NCBI RefSeq assembly: GCF_019039035.1
Contig: NZ_JAHNZT010000005.1
Span: forward strand, 248,001 to 312,000
Origin: Citreicoccus inhibens
GTDB lineage: Bacteria > Myxococcota > Myxococcia > Myxococcales > Myxococcaceae
Length of the DNA stretch: 64,000 nucleotides
Direction: 5' to 3'
In this document: positions 8,775 through 18,321 of the stretch, piece by piece
Position numbering within the stretch: position 1 is the first letter of the stretch
How the letters are laid out: each line of letters begins with the position of its first letter
Notes under the pieces: generated by a model
Told to the model about the DNA's origin: nothing
The model's input: the letters and a program-made list of their open reading frames with translations, nothing else
Database searches by the model: none
Position numbers and translations under genes: made by a program

Positions 8775-11700
8775 ATGTATAGGCCACCCCGTGTGGGCCC
8801 ACCCGCCGCCAGCTCCTCGTCCGACACGTGGACTCCTCCCAAGGAGTTCGATGAGTACCGTCTGGTGCGGCCCATTGGTCGAGGGCGGACCGGTCGGGTG
8901 TACCTGGCCCAAGACACGCTGCTCGAACGCCCGGTCGCGGTGAAGTTCATCCCCGCGCTGGGCACCAACGCGCTGTCTCGGTTTCTCGTGGAGGCTCGCG
9001 CCGCGGCGCGCATCCAGCACCCCAACGTGGTGACGCTGTATCGCGTGGGGCAGCTGGAGAATCAGCCCTACCTTGTGTCCGAGTTCATCCGAGGTGTCAG
9101 CTTGGATCAGCTCGCTCGGCCCGTTCCGTGGGAGCGCGCGCTGGCCATGGGACGGGACCTCGCGCGAGGGCTCGGGGCCGCGCATCACCGAGGCGTGCTC
9201 CACCGCGACATCAAGCCCGGTAACGCGGTGCTCACCGAGGGCGGTGAGGTGAAGCTGCTCGACTTCGGGCTCGCCAAGTTGCTGGACCATGCGGCGGTGC
9301 CGGATGAGCCGAAGCGGCCCGCGGGGTTGGGCGCACAAGCCCTGCCGCTGGACCTGGCCAGTGAGCCGGGCGCGATGCTGGGAGCACGTTCGCTGGGGGG
9401 GCTGTTCCTGCCCTCATTGCCGCGCGGCGCGCTGGTGGGCACGCCCTATTACATGTCGCCGGAGGCATGGGCTGGTGACGAGCTGACAGCGCGCAGTGAT
9501 GTCTACTCATTGGGCATCGTGCTGTATGAGCTGTGCGCGGGCGTGGGGCCCTTTCGTGACGTGCCCTGGCGTGAGCTGTCCGAGGTCGTGCGCTCCCGCG
9601 AAGTGCGCCCCCTGGCCGAGGTGGCTCCGAGCGTGGACGCATCGTTCGCCGCCGCGGTCGACCGGTGTCTGCGCCGCAACCCCGCCGAGCGCTTCGCTTC
9701 CGCCACGCAATTGCTCGACGCGCTCGAACTGCTGTCCCGCGAGGACGCGGCCGTGGAGGTGCCCGAGGGCAATCCCTATCGTGGGCTCCAGGCGTTCGAG
9801 GCCGAGCACCGGGCCCTGTTCTTCGGGCGCCGCCGAGAGCAGCGCGCGGTGCTGGAAAGGCTGAAGGCCGAGACGTTCCTGCTCATCACCGGCGACTCGG
9901 GCGTGGGCAAGTCCTCGCTGTGCCTCGCGGGAATCCTCCCCGCCGTGGCGGATGGCGCACTGGAAGATGGACGGCGGTGGCATGCCGCGCGGCTCGTGCC
10001 CGGCCGTAGGCCCGTGGCGGCGCTCGCCGCGGCAGTGGCGCCCCTGCTCCAGTTGCAGGACGAGGCGTTGGCCGAGGCCATGCGCATCGACCCAAGCTCG
10101 CTGGTGCGCTGGCTGCGCGTGCGGCTCGGCGCCGCCGAGGGTCTGGTGCTCTATGTGGATCAACTGGAGGAGTTGATCACCCTCGCGTCGCCCGAGGAGG
10201 CGCAGCTCGCGGGCTCGGCACTGGGCTCGCTGGTGGAGGGGCCGAGTGGACTGCGGGTGCTCGCCACGGGGCGCAGCGATTTTCTCACGCGGCTGACGTC
10301 GGTGCCGGGCCTGGGCTCGGACGTGCCGCGCGCGCTGTACCTCCTGCGCGCCCTGTCTGCCGAGGAGACGCGCGAGGCCATCGTCGGGCCGGCGCGCGTG
10401 AAGGGCGTGCGCTTCGAATCGGAAGCGATGGTCGGTGCGCTGGTGGCCTCCTCGGCCGCGGATGGTGGATTGCCGCTGCTCCAGTTCGCGCTCGCGGAGC
10501 TGTGGGATGCGCGCGATGGCGCGGCCGGTGTCATGACCCAGGCCGCGCTGGACTCGATGGGGGGCGTGGCTGGGGCGCTGGCACGCCACGCGGACGAGGC
10601 GGTGGCGCTCTTGCTCCCCGAGCGTCGCGCGGCCGCGCGAGGGGTCCTGCTTCGGCTGGTGACGGCGGATGGGACGCGCGCGCGCAAGACGGACCGGGAG
10701 TTGGTGGGGAATGATCCGCGCTACCGCGCCGCGCTGGAGGCGTTGGTCCAGGCTCGACTGTTGGTGGCGCGTGAGGCGGAAGAGGGCACGGCCTACGAGG
10801 TGGCGCACGAGGCGCTGCTCACAGGCTGGAGAACCCTCGCGCGATGGCTGGCGGATGCGGGCGAGCGCCGCGAGGTGCAGGCTCGGTTGGAGGCCGCCGC
10901 TGCGCAGTGGGAGCGGCTGTGCCTCGCGCGTGAGTCGCTGTGGGGCCCGCGTCAACTCGCTGAAGCGGCGGTGTTGGACAGCAGTGAGCTGACGCGGCGG
11001 GAGCGGGACTTCCTGGAGGAGTCGCGGCGCACCATGGTGCGCAGTCGGCGGGTGCGGCAGGTGCTCGCGGTGGGTTTCCTGCTCTCCCTCGCGCTCCTCT
11101 ATGGTGGGCTCCAGCTTCGCGAGCGTTGGCGGCTGGACGCACGCGTGCGCCATGAGCTCATCGAAGCGACGCGGTCCGACGAAGAGGTCCGCATCGAGCA
11201 TGAGGCCCTGGAGGCCGAGCGTGCCGACGCCTTCCAGCTCTACGACACGGGCAAGAAGGCCGAGGCGGATCAGGCCTGGGCACGGGCTTCGGCGCGAGCC
11301 TCGCGGCTGCATCGTCGCTTCGACGCGGTGGCGGACCGATTGGAGCGCGCACTGGCGCTGGCGCCTTCTCGCGCGGATGTGCGCGCGGCGCTGGCGGACT
11401 TCCTCTTGGAGCGAGCGCTGTGGGCCGAGGTCGAAGGTGAGACGGGCGGCCTGCCCGCGCTGCTCCAGCGCCTGCGCCTGTATGACACGAGCGGGGAGCG
11501 GTGGCGCCGGTGGACCGCGCCCGCGCGCTTCGCGTTGGAGGGGCTGGCTCCGAACGCCACCGTGGAGCTGCGCCCTGTGTCGCGCGATGCCCAGGGCCGC
11601 GAGGTGCTCGGGCCGCCGATGAGCGTGGGCGTGGGCCCGTGGCGCGATGTCCCCGTGCCACCGGGGAGCTATCAGCTCACCGCCCGCGCACCGGGCCATG

Positions 11701-12605
11701 AGGACGCGGTGCAGCCCGTGTTGTTGCAGCGCGGAGAGTCGCGGCGACTCGTGGTGCCCATGCTGCGCGCGGGCACGCTGCCTCACGGTTTCACGTATGT
11801 CCCGCCCGGAGACGTGCGCTTCGGCAGCGCCGCCGAGGCGAGCGTGCGTGAGTTCTTCAACACCGTGCCCCAGCATCGCGTGGAGGTCCCGGGCTTCCTC
11901 GTGGCGCGAAACGAGACCACCTTCGCGGAGTGGCTGGAGTACCTGGAGGCCCTGCCTGCCTCCGAGCGCGCGCGGCGCCGTCCGCACGTGGGCAGCGGTG
12001 GCTACGTCGGGCTGCTCGCGCTGGAGCCCGAGCGAGGGACATGGCGCCTGCGCTTCCAGCCCGGGGACACGCCGTACACCGCGCGCATCGGTGAGCCGCT
12101 GCGCTACGCGAAGCGGGAGCGCCGCGCCGAACAGGACTGGCGGCGCTTCCCGGTGAGCGGCATCACCTTCGCGGATGCGCAGGCATATGCATCCTGGCTC
12201 GCGTCCACGGGGCGCGTGCCGGGGGCGCGGCTGTGCACGGAGCTGGAGTGGGAGCGTGCCGCGCGCGGTGTGGACGGGCGCGAGTTCCCGCACGGAGACC
12301 GACTGGAGCCCGACGAGGCGAACGTCGACACGACGTACGGCAAGGAGCCCGGGGGCTTCGGTCCGGACGAAGTGGGCAGCCACGCGGCGTCGCGCAGCCC
12401 ATTCGGCGCGGATGACATGGCGGGCAACGTCTGGGAATGGACCCGCTCGTGGTTGGAGCCCGGGCGTCCCGTGGCGCGAGGTGGAAGCTTCTCATTCGCA
12501 TCGACCTCGGCGCGCTCCAGCAACCGCGAGCTGCCCGAGCCGTCGCTGCGCGACGTGGCGTTGGGGCTGCGCGTCTGCGCGGATCCACCGCCGTCCAATC
12601 CCTGA
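8775..12605 (+). CDS. Ser/Thr protein kinase - nSTAND NTPase - FGE-like fusion
   Basis: A 1276-aa multidomain signalling protein. The Hanks-type kinase (about residues 25-300) has a Gly loop GRGRTGRV, catalytic Lys in VAVKF, HRDIKPGN (H143-N150) and DFGLAK. Next is an nSTAND-type NTPase: Walker A GDSGVGKSS with K379, Walker B LYVDQLEEL with D462, and a helical region to about 755. One membrane segment lies near 760-782. The region after it (about 800-990) has helical and beta-sandwich/PEGA-like sequence, ending in a formylglycine-enzyme (FGE/sulfatase-modifying) fold from about 1003 to the end, with VPPGDVRFGS, ARLCTELEWERAARG and DDMAGNVWEWT. The FGE catalytic cysteine pair is missing (the strand reads RGGSFSFASTS), so this domain probably binds a ligand or protein. 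The ATG at 8775 is preferred; GTG 8748 is possible. The kinase faces the cytoplasm and the FGE-like part the periplasm, by inference. Confidence 0.88.
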   Translation: MYRPPRVGPPAASSSSDTWTPPKEFDEYRLVRPIGRGRTGRVYLAQDTLLERPVAVKFIPALGTNALSRFLVEARAAARIQHPNVVTLYRVGQLENQPYLVSEFIRGVSLDQLARPVPWERALAMGRDLARGLGAAHHRGVLHRDIKPGNAVLTEGGEVKLLDFGLAKLLDHAAVPDEPKRPAGLGAQALPLDLASEPGAMLGARSLGGLFLPSLPRGALVGTPYYMSPEAWAGDELTARSDVYSLGIVLYELCAGVGPFRDVPWRELSEVVRSREVRPLAEVAPSVDASFAAAVDRCLRRNPAERFASATQLLDALELLSREDAAVEVPEGNPYRGLQAFEAEHRALFFGRRREQRAVLERLKAETFLLITGDSGVGKSSLCLAGILPAVADGALEDGRRWHAARLVPGRRPVAALAAAVAPLLQLQDEALAEAMRIDPSSLVRWLRVRLGAAEGLVLYVDQLEELITLASPEEAQLAGSALGSLVEGPSGLRVLATGRSDFLTRLTSVPGLGSDVPRALYLLRALSAEETREAIVGPARVKGVRFESEAMVGALVASSAADGGLPLLQFALAELWDARDGAAGVMTQAALDSMGGVAGALARHADEAVALLLPERRAAARGVLLRLVTADGTRARKTDRELVGNDPRYRAALEALVQARLLVAREAEEGTAYEVAHEALLTGWRTLARWLADAGERREVQARLEAAAAQWERLCLARESLWGPRQLAEAAVLDSSELTRRERDFLEESRRTMVRSRRVRQVLAVGFLLSLALLYGGLQLRERWRLDARVRHELIEATRSDEEVRIEHEALEAERADAFQLYDTGKKAEADQAWARASARASRLHRRFDAVADRLERALALAPSRADVRAALADFLLERALWAEVEGETGGLPALLQRLRLYDTSGERWRRWTAPARFALEGLAPNATVELRPVSRDAQGREVLGPPMSVGVGPWRDVPVPPGSYQLTARAPGHEDAVQPVLLQRGESRRLVVPMLRAGTLPHGFTYVPPGDVRFGSAAEASVREFFNTVPQHRVEVPGFLVARNETTFAEWLEYLEALPASERARRRPHVGSGGYVGLLALEPERGTWRLRFQPGDTPYTARIGEPLRYAKRERRAEQDWRRFPVSGITFADAQAYASWLASTGRVPGARLCTELEWERAARGVDGREFPHGDRLEPDEANVDTTYGKEPGGFGPDEVGSHAASRSPFGADDMAGNVWEWTRSWLEPGRPVARGGSFSFASTSARSSNRELPEPSLRDVALGLRVCADPPPSNP

Positions 12606-12784
12606 GTCGCGCTCCCCGCGCAGGTCTCTCGGCGCGCCGGGCTGTCCGGCCGTGCCAGACGATTGACGCGTGACCGACATCGCAACCGTACCGGGGATTG
12701 CTCGCACCTTGCTCCACGGACCCCGGCTGCAAACCTTGGAGGTCGCAGGACGCAAGACGGAGGAGTGGCGTCGGGAGGTGTACC

Positions 12785-13768
12785 GTGAGCGCGAGCAAGG
12801 TGCTGGGGGTGGTGGTGGTTGCCGGAGTGCTGTGGGGCTGCGGAAGCGAGTGGGGGCCACCCGTGCCCCTGGCGGCGTCCTCGCAGGGGGCGGAGCTGTC
12901 GACACCCAATGGGCGCAACCTCAACGGCCGCAACCTCAATGGGCGCAACCTCAACGGCTCGGACTTGAGCGGCATGCTCATCGCCGTGGACTATGCGAAT
13001 GCGCGGCAGGGACCCACGCTGCGCCCGCTCGACTCGGTGCGGTTGGTGGGCTCCTCCTTCGTGGGGAACATCGGCACGCACGTGTTGTCGGGCGCGGACT
13101 TCGTGGGGGTGCGCTTCAAGGGGCGTCTGGGGGAGGGGGGCGCGGTGGAGCTGCGCGTGGATGACGCCGACCAGGGCGCTGGAGCCGAGCACGACGTGTG
13201 GTCCTATGCCGTGTCCTTCCTCGACAAGGATGGGCAGTGGCGCTCCATCTGCCGGGGCCCGAACGACGAGCCGCTGCGCGCCATCCCCGCGGCGGGGCGC
13301 TGGGACTACCGCCAGGGGGTGCCCGGCGCGGGGGGGGCGAAGCTGGATGATCCGTCCGCCTTCACCTTCGCATGCGAGGGCGCGGCGATCGCGAAGTGCA
13401 TCCACTTTGGTTACAAGCCGTGGGCGCTGCGGCCGGACGGTCGGAGTCTGGCGGCGTACCACCAGGCCTGCACGCGCATGGTGCGCGCGGACTTCTGTGG
13501 CGATGGGGAATCCCACACGCAAGATGGGCAGTGGGTGAATGTCTACGACGCCATCGGCGTGCAGCAGGACACCGAGCCGTGGGTCCCCGAGGCGGAGTGG
13601 GACGTGAGTGGCTCGCGCTGCTTCACCGCCGTGACACGCGCGCACACGGAGGTGAGCTGCCCGGGACGGCTGAATCGTCCGGACTGCGGCGCGTCGGCCC
13701 ATTTCCAAGCCGGCACGCTCCTGATGAGTGAGTCGCCGTTGGGCGCCATTCCTCCCGTCGCGCCGTGA
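12785..13768 (+). CDS. ADYC-domain lipoprotein
   Basis: A 327-aa predicted lipoprotein. The GTG at 12785 follows GGAGG at a good distance and gives a signal peptide ending in lipobox LWGC. Four pentapeptide-like units (NGRNL x3, NGSDL; 15-bp repeats at 12908-12967) follow. The rest matches my memory of the ADYC family of myxobacterial secreted proteins: WSYAVSFLDKDGQWRSIC, CEGAAIAKCIHFGYKPW, YHQACTRMVRADFCGDG with ADFC in place of ADYC, and a Cys-containing C-terminal stretch. Function is unknown; the many cysteines suggest disulfides outside the cytoplasm. It lies between the kinase fusion and the RND pump genes on the same strand. Confidence 0.82.
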   Translation: MSASKVLGVVVVAGVLWGCGSEWGPPVPLAASSQGAELSTPNGRNLNGRNLNGRNLNGSDLSGMLIAVDYANARQGPTLRPLDSVRLVGSSFVGNIGTHVLSGADFVGVRFKGRLGEGGAVELRVDDADQGAGAEHDVWSYAVSFLDKDGQWRSICRGPNDEPLRAIPAAGRWDYRQGVPGAGGAKLDDPSAFTFACEGAAIAKCIHFGYKPWALRPDGRSLAAYHQACTRMVRADFCGDGESHTQDGQWVNVYDAIGVQQDTEPWVPEAEWDVSGSRCFTAVTRAHTEVSCPGRLNRPDCGASAHFQAGTLLMSESPLGAIPPVAP

Positions 13769-13943
13769 TGGGAGGCCGGGGACGGGCTCGGTGATGTCCG
13801 CCCTTGGACGGCCTGGGCGCGCGCTTCGTTCGGTGGCGGAGCGCGCGCGGGCCCCTCGGTGGGCGCGTCGGGACTCGGTGATTAACCCGCCGGTGGCACC
13901 TCCAGGTGGAGCAGCGGTGGCTGGGAGCGCGAGGAGACACGCC

Positions 13944-15107
13944 ATGGGTGGGCGGTGGGCATGGAGTGGTGGGCTGTCGGTGCTCGCGATGCTGGCGTCG
14001 GGCTGTCGCGCGCGCTCCAACGAAATGGAGCCAGCCACTCCGGCCTCGGTGACGCTGGGGCCGGAGAACGTGGTGCAAGTGAAGCCGGCCGAGCTGCGCA
14101 GCGGGCCGGTCCTCTCCGGCACGCTCCAGGCGCCGAGGGCCGCCAACATGCGCGCGGAGGTCGGTGGCCGCGTCTTGAACGTGAAGGCGGAGCCCGGCCA
14201 GCCGGTGCACAAGGACGAGCCCCTCGCGCGCATCGACGAAGGGACGCTGCGGGCCCAGGTGCTCGCGGCCCGCTCCTCGCTGCGCGTGGCGGACAACGCG
14301 CTCCGCGTGGCCCAGTCGGATGAGGCGCGCAACTCGCGGCTGGCGAAGGCGGGGGTCATCACCCAACGCGACTTCGAGCGTGCTCAGCTCGCTCGGACGC
14401 AAGCGGAAGGACAGTTGGCGGATGCACGCTCGCGCCTGAAGCTGGCGGAAGAGCAGCTCACCCGCACGCGCGTCGTCGCGCCGTTCGATGGCGTGGTCAG
14501 TGAGCGCGCGGTGCATACAGGCGACATCGTTCAGGTGGGCTCGCCCCTCTTCACGGTGGTGGATCCGCGCTCGCTTCGGTTGGAGGCCGCGGTGCCCGCC
14601 GTGCAGCTCGCGCAGGTGAAGGCTGGCACGCCCGTGGAGTTCCATGTCACCGGCTACGGCGAGCGGACGTTCCGCGGGCAGGTGGAGCACATCAACCCCG
14701 CGGTCGATCCGACGACGGGGCAGGTGCGCATCTATGTGGACGTCCCCAATGACTCGCGGGCGCTGCTCTCGGGGCTCTTCGCGCAGGGCCGCGTGGCCTC
14801 CACCGCGAGCCAGGGATTGGCCGTGCCTCTGGACGCGTTGGATCCGCGGAGCGACCCACCCTCCGTGCTGCGCATCCACGATGGCAAGGTGGCGCGGGCT
14901 CCCGTGACACTGGGCTTGCGTGACGAGGTGGCGCAGGCCGTGGAGGTTCGCTCTGGCCTCCAGGACGGAGACCTCGTGTTGCTCGGCTCCGCGCGCGAGC
15001 TGACCGAGGGGACGCCCGTGAAGGTGACCGCCTCCCCAGCGCCTCGCGCTCCGAACCAGGGCGTGGGCGGCGCGGGGCGTGACTCGGTTCCGGAGCGCGC
15101 CCCGTAG
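13944..15107 (+). CDS. RND efflux periplasmic adaptor (membrane fusion protein), lipoprotein
   Basis: A 387-aa adaptor of the HlyD/AcrA family. The ATG at 13944 has GAGGAGA upstream and gives a lipoprotein signal MGGRWAWSGGLSVLAMLASGC. Visible parts are the first half of the lipoyl domain (ANMRAEVGGRVLNVKAEPGQ), a coiled-coil hairpin (about residues 90-160, rich in Ala/Arg/Gln heptads), the second lipoyl half (TRTRVVAPFDGVVSERAVHTGD) and beta-barrel and proximal domains with GQVEHINPAVDPTTGQVRI. It should link the inner-membrane pump encoded 31 bases downstream to an outer-membrane channel. No TolC-type gene is adjacent. Confidence 0.93.
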   Translation: MGGRWAWSGGLSVLAMLASGCRARSNEMEPATPASVTLGPENVVQVKPAELRSGPVLSGTLQAPRAANMRAEVGGRVLNVKAEPGQPVHKDEPLARIDEGTLRAQVLAARSSLRVADNALRVAQSDEARNSRLAKAGVITQRDFERAQLARTQAEGQLADARSRLKLAEEQLTRTRVVAPFDGVVSERAVHTGDIVQVGSPLFTVVDPRSLRLEAAVPAVQLAQVKAGTPVEFHVTGYGERTFRGQVEHINPAVDPTTGQVRIYVDVPNDSRALLSGLFAQGRVASTASQGLAVPLDALDPRSDPPSVLRIHDGKVARAPVTLGLRDEVAQAVEVRSGLQDGDLVLLGSARELTEGTPVKVTASPAPRAPNQGVGGAGRDSVPERAP

Positions 15108-15138
15108 CGCGGGCCTTCATCCTCACGGGAGTCGCTCG

Positions 15139-18100
15139 GTGTTCATCTCGGACTTCGCCATCAAGCGTCCCATCGTCACCATCACCGCGATGGTGGCGTT
15201 GGTCGTCTTCGGAATCGTCGCGCTCCTCAACCTGGAGACGGACGAGTTCCCCGACATCCAGCAGCCGGTCATCGCCGTGTCCATCGTCTACCTGGGGGCC
15301 TCGCCCGACACGGTGGAGCGAGAGATTGTCGAGCCCATCGAGGACGCCATCTTCAGCATCAGCGGCGTGGACGCGAAGAAGACGACCTCCAGCGCGACGG
15401 ATGGCCTGGCCAACTTCACGGTCTTCTTCGATTTCTCGAAGGACGTGCAGCAGGCCTCTCAGGACATCCGCGACGCCATCTCCAGCAAGCGAGCGGACCT
15501 GCCGCAAGAGATGAAGGAGCCCATCCTCACGCGGTTTGATCCGTCTCAGCAGCCCATCATGTCGCTGGTCCTCACGTCGCCTTCGCTCGACGTGCCCTCG
15601 CTGTCACGACTGGCGGATCCGCTGGTGGTGAGCGAGCTGCGGTCGGTCGCGGGCGTGGCGCAGGTGACGGTGGTGGGGGGCCTGGACCGCGAGCTGACGG
15701 TGCAGGTCCGTCCCGCCGCCCTCCAGGCCGCGGGCCTGTCCGTCGCGCAGATCGTCGCGGCGCTGCAGGCCCAGAACCTCGCCGCGCCGGTGGGGCGGCT
15801 CAACACGGAGCTGGAGGAGCGCACCATCCGCCTGCGAGGCCGCCTGGAGACGCCGGAGGACTTCGCGCGCGTGGCGGTGGCCGAGCGAGGCGGACGCACG
15901 GTGCGCCTGGGAGAAGTAGCGGATGTCTTCGCCGGCACCGAGGAGCCGCGCACCGAGGCCCTCTTCAACGGGGGCAAGGCGGTGGGCATCGACGTGCTGA
16001 AGTCCAAGGGATACAGCACCACGGAGGTGGCTGATGCCGTGCGCGAGCGCGTGCGCGTGCTTCAGCAGCGCCTACCCGAGCAGGCGCGGCTGGAGGTGGT
16101 GCGAGACGCGGGTAAGCGGGTGCGCGCCGCGGTGGTGAACGTGCAGCAGGCGCTGGTGGAGGGCGCGCTGTTGACGGTGCTGGTGGTGTTCCTCTTCCTC
16201 AACTCGTGGCGCTCCACGGTCATCACGGGACTGGCTTTGCCCGTGAGCGCGCTGGCGTCCTTCATCAGCGTCTGGGTGTTTGGCTTCACGCTCAACACGA
16301 TGTCCCTGCTCGGGTTGACGTTGGCCATTGGCATCCTCATCGACGATGCCATCGTGGTGCGCGAGAACATCGTGCGCCACATCGAGATGGGGAAGGACCA
16401 CTTCACCGCCTCGCGCGAGGGCACGCATGAAATCGGGCTCGCGGTGGCGGCCACCACGTTCTCCATCGTGGCGGTGTTCATCCCGGTGGCCTTCATGTCC
16501 GGCGTGGCGGGGCAGTGGTTCAAGCCGTTCGCGCTGACCATCGCGTGCTCGGTGCTGGTGTCCCTGTTCGTCAGCTTCTCGCTGGACCCGATGCTCAGCG
16601 CGTACTGGGCCGATCCCCAGACGGAGTCCGGTGCGCGCCGAGGGTTCATCTCCCGAGGGCTGACGTACTTCAATCATTGGTTCGACCGGCAGGCGGATCG
16701 CTACAAGGGCGTGATTGCGTGGGCGCTGGACCATCGGTTGGTGATGGTGCTGCTCGCGGTGGGTTCGCTCGTGGGGGCGGTGATGCTCCAGGCGACGATT
16801 GGTGGCGCGGGCTTCGTCCCCGTGAGCGACCGCGGCGAGCTGGAGGTGCTGGTGGAGACGCCGCCGGGCTCCAGTCTGGAGTACACGCGGCGCAAGGTGG
16901 AGGAGGTGTCGCGCCGCATTCGCGCGCACTCCGAAGTGGCTTACACATACTCGACCATCGGGACGCCGCTGCCGCTGCGCGCGCCCGGCGTGGACCAGGC
17001 GCTGGTGTACGTGCGCCTGAAGCCCAGGACCGAGCGCAAGGAGAACCAGGATGCGCTGGGCCGCGTCTTCCGAGGCGAGTTGCTCGAAGTGGGTGGGGCC
17101 ACGGCCTCTGTCTTCACCAGTGGCTTTGGAGGCGCGCTGAAGTCCATCCAGTTGGAGCTGCGCGGCCCGGAGACGCAGCCCCTCAACGCATTGGCGGAGA
17201 AGGTGATGGCGGCGGTCCGGCAGGTTCCTGGCGCGGTGGACGTGGGCCTGTCCACGCGAGGCCAGAAGCCCGAGCTGGAGGTGGAGCTGAACCGAGGACT
17301 CGCAGGACAGCTCAACGTGACAGTGGGGCAGGTGGCGCAGTCGCTGCAACCGGCCTTCGCGGGGCTCGACTCGGGAGACTGGGTGGACCCTTCGGGCAAG
17401 ACGCGGGATGTGATGGTGCGACTGGCGCCTGAGTCACGCACACAGCCCTCGGATCTGGCGCAGCTTCCGCTGGTCATTGGAGCGGGTCCCAATGGTGCGC
17501 CCATCGTGGTGCCGCTGGGGCAGGTGGCATCGGTGCGCCAGACGCTGGGCCCGGCGCAAATCAATCACTTGAACCGAGAGAAGGTCATCAACGTCCAGGC
17601 GAATGTGCAGGGGCGCTCGCTCTCCGAGGTGACGCGAGACATCGACGTGAAGCTCAAGGGCGTGACGATTCCCAAGGGCTACGTGATGTCGCTCGGCGGG
17701 GAGTCAGCGGATCAGCGCGAGGTGTTCGGTCGGGTGTTCCTGGCGCTGGGGGTGGCGGTGTTGTTGATGTATCTCATCCTCGTGGTCCAGTTCGGCTCGT
17801 TCGTGGATCCGCTGGCCATCTTGGTGTCGCTGCCGCTGTCGCTGATTGGCGTGGTGCTGGCGCTGCTGGTGACGGGCGACACGCTGAACATCATGAGCTT
17901 GATTGGAGTCATCTTGCTCATGGGCATCGTGGCGAAGAACGCCATCCTGCTCATCGACTTCGCCAAGTGGTCGCATGCGCGAGGCACGCCGTTGCGCGAA
18001 GCGCTCATCGAAGCAGGGCGCATCCGCCTACGGCCCATCATCATGACGACGTTCGCGCTCATCGCGGGCATGGTGCCGGTGGCGCTGGGGCACGGCGAGG

Positions 18101-18321
18101 GCGGCGACTTCCGTGCACCGCTGGGCCGAGCGGTGATTGGCGGCGTCATCACCTCCACGCTGCTCACGCTGCTGGTGATTCCAACCGTCTACGAGATTCT
18201 CTCCGACGGTCGAGCGTGGCTGCTGAATCGACTGCGCCGAGTGTTCAATGCAGAGGGCGCGAGGCGGGAGCCGCACGGGGGAGGGGAGCCGCGTCCGGCA
18301 CCCCATTCACGGCAGGAGTGA
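15139..18321 (+). CDS. RND multidrug/solute efflux permease (HAE1/AcrB family)
   Basis: A 1060-aa inner-membrane proton antiporter. The start is the GTG at 15139, giving FISDFAIKRPIVTITAMVAL, the standard RND N terminus. Proton-relay aspartates D402-D403 are in LAIGILIDDAIVVREN (TM4), with the matching Lys in LMGIVAKNAILLIDFA (TM10). Two large periplasmic loops and 12 membrane segments are evident. Substrate is unknown. It forms an operon with the upstream adaptor. The 3' end overlaps the convergent GspG-like gene by 77 bases, and roughly the last 120 bases have a diverged copy 580 bases further on (see repeat entries). The C-terminal tail after the last membrane segment is Arg/Gly/Pro-rich. 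Confidence 0.95.
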   Translation: MFISDFAIKRPIVTITAMVALVVFGIVALLNLETDEFPDIQQPVIAVSIVYLGASPDTVEREIVEPIEDAIFSISGVDAKKTTSSATDGLANFTVFFDFSKDVQQASQDIRDAISSKRADLPQEMKEPILTRFDPSQQPIMSLVLTSPSLDVPSLSRLADPLVVSELRSVAGVAQVTVVGGLDRELTVQVRPAALQAAGLSVAQIVAALQAQNLAAPVGRLNTELEERTIRLRGRLETPEDFARVAVAERGGRTVRLGEVADVFAGTEEPRTEALFNGGKAVGIDVLKSKGYSTTEVADAVRERVRVLQQRLPEQARLEVVRDAGKRVRAAVVNVQQALVEGALLTVLVVFLFLNSWRSTVITGLALPVSALASFISVWVFGFTLNTMSLLGLTLAIGILIDDAIVVRENIVRHIEMGKDHFTASREGTHEIGLAVAATTFSIVAVFIPVAFMSGVAGQWFKPFALTIACSVLVSLFVSFSLDPMLSAYWADPQTESGARRGFISRGLTYFNHWFDRQADRYKGVIAWALDHRLVMVLLAVGSLVGAVMLQATIGGAGFVPVSDRGELEVLVETPPGSSLEYTRRKVEEVSRRIRAHSEVAYTYSTIGTPLPLRAPGVDQALVYVRLKPRTERKENQDALGRVFRGELLEVGGATASVFTSGFGGALKSIQLELRGPETQPLNALAEKVMAAVRQVPGAVDVGLSTRGQKPELEVELNRGLAGQLNVTVGQVAQSLQPAFAGLDSGDWVDPSGKTRDVMVRLAPESRTQPSDLAQLPLVIGAGPNGAPIVVPLGQVASVRQTLGPAQINHLNREKVINVQANVQGRSLSEVTRDIDVKLKGVTIPKGYVMSLGGESADQREVFGRVFLALGVAVLLMYLILVVQFGSFVDPLAILVSLPLSLIGVVLALLVTGDTLNIMSLIGVILLMGIVAKNAILLIDFAKWSHARGTPLREALIEAGRIRLRPIIMTTFALIAGMVPVALGHGEGGDFRAPLGRAVIGGVITSTLLTLLVIPTVYEILSDGRAWLLNRLRRVFNAEGARREPHGGGEPRPAPHSRQE
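18190..18310. repeat. Tandem duplication, copy 1: RND 3' end
   Basis: This segment, the last part of the RND permease gene, recurs in diverged form at 18770-18890, offset by 580 bases. Shared stretches include GCGTGGCTGC, CTGCGCCG, ATGTTCAA/GTGTTCAA, GAGGCGGGAG and CCCCATTC. Each copy carries on its opposite strand the C-terminal codons of a GspG-like gene, so the duplicated unit was the permease tail plus the GspG-like gene. Confidence 0.75.

Noticed and set aside
11780-12605. Active formylglycine-generating enzyme serving the arylsulfatase
   Set aside because: The strand corresponding to the catalytic site has no cysteines, and the genes are about 20 kb apart.
13769-13943. N-terminal extension of the RND adaptor to 13728
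   Set aside because: The added residues overlap the ADYC gene and would bury the lipoprotein signal; the ATG at 13944 has a good ribosome site.
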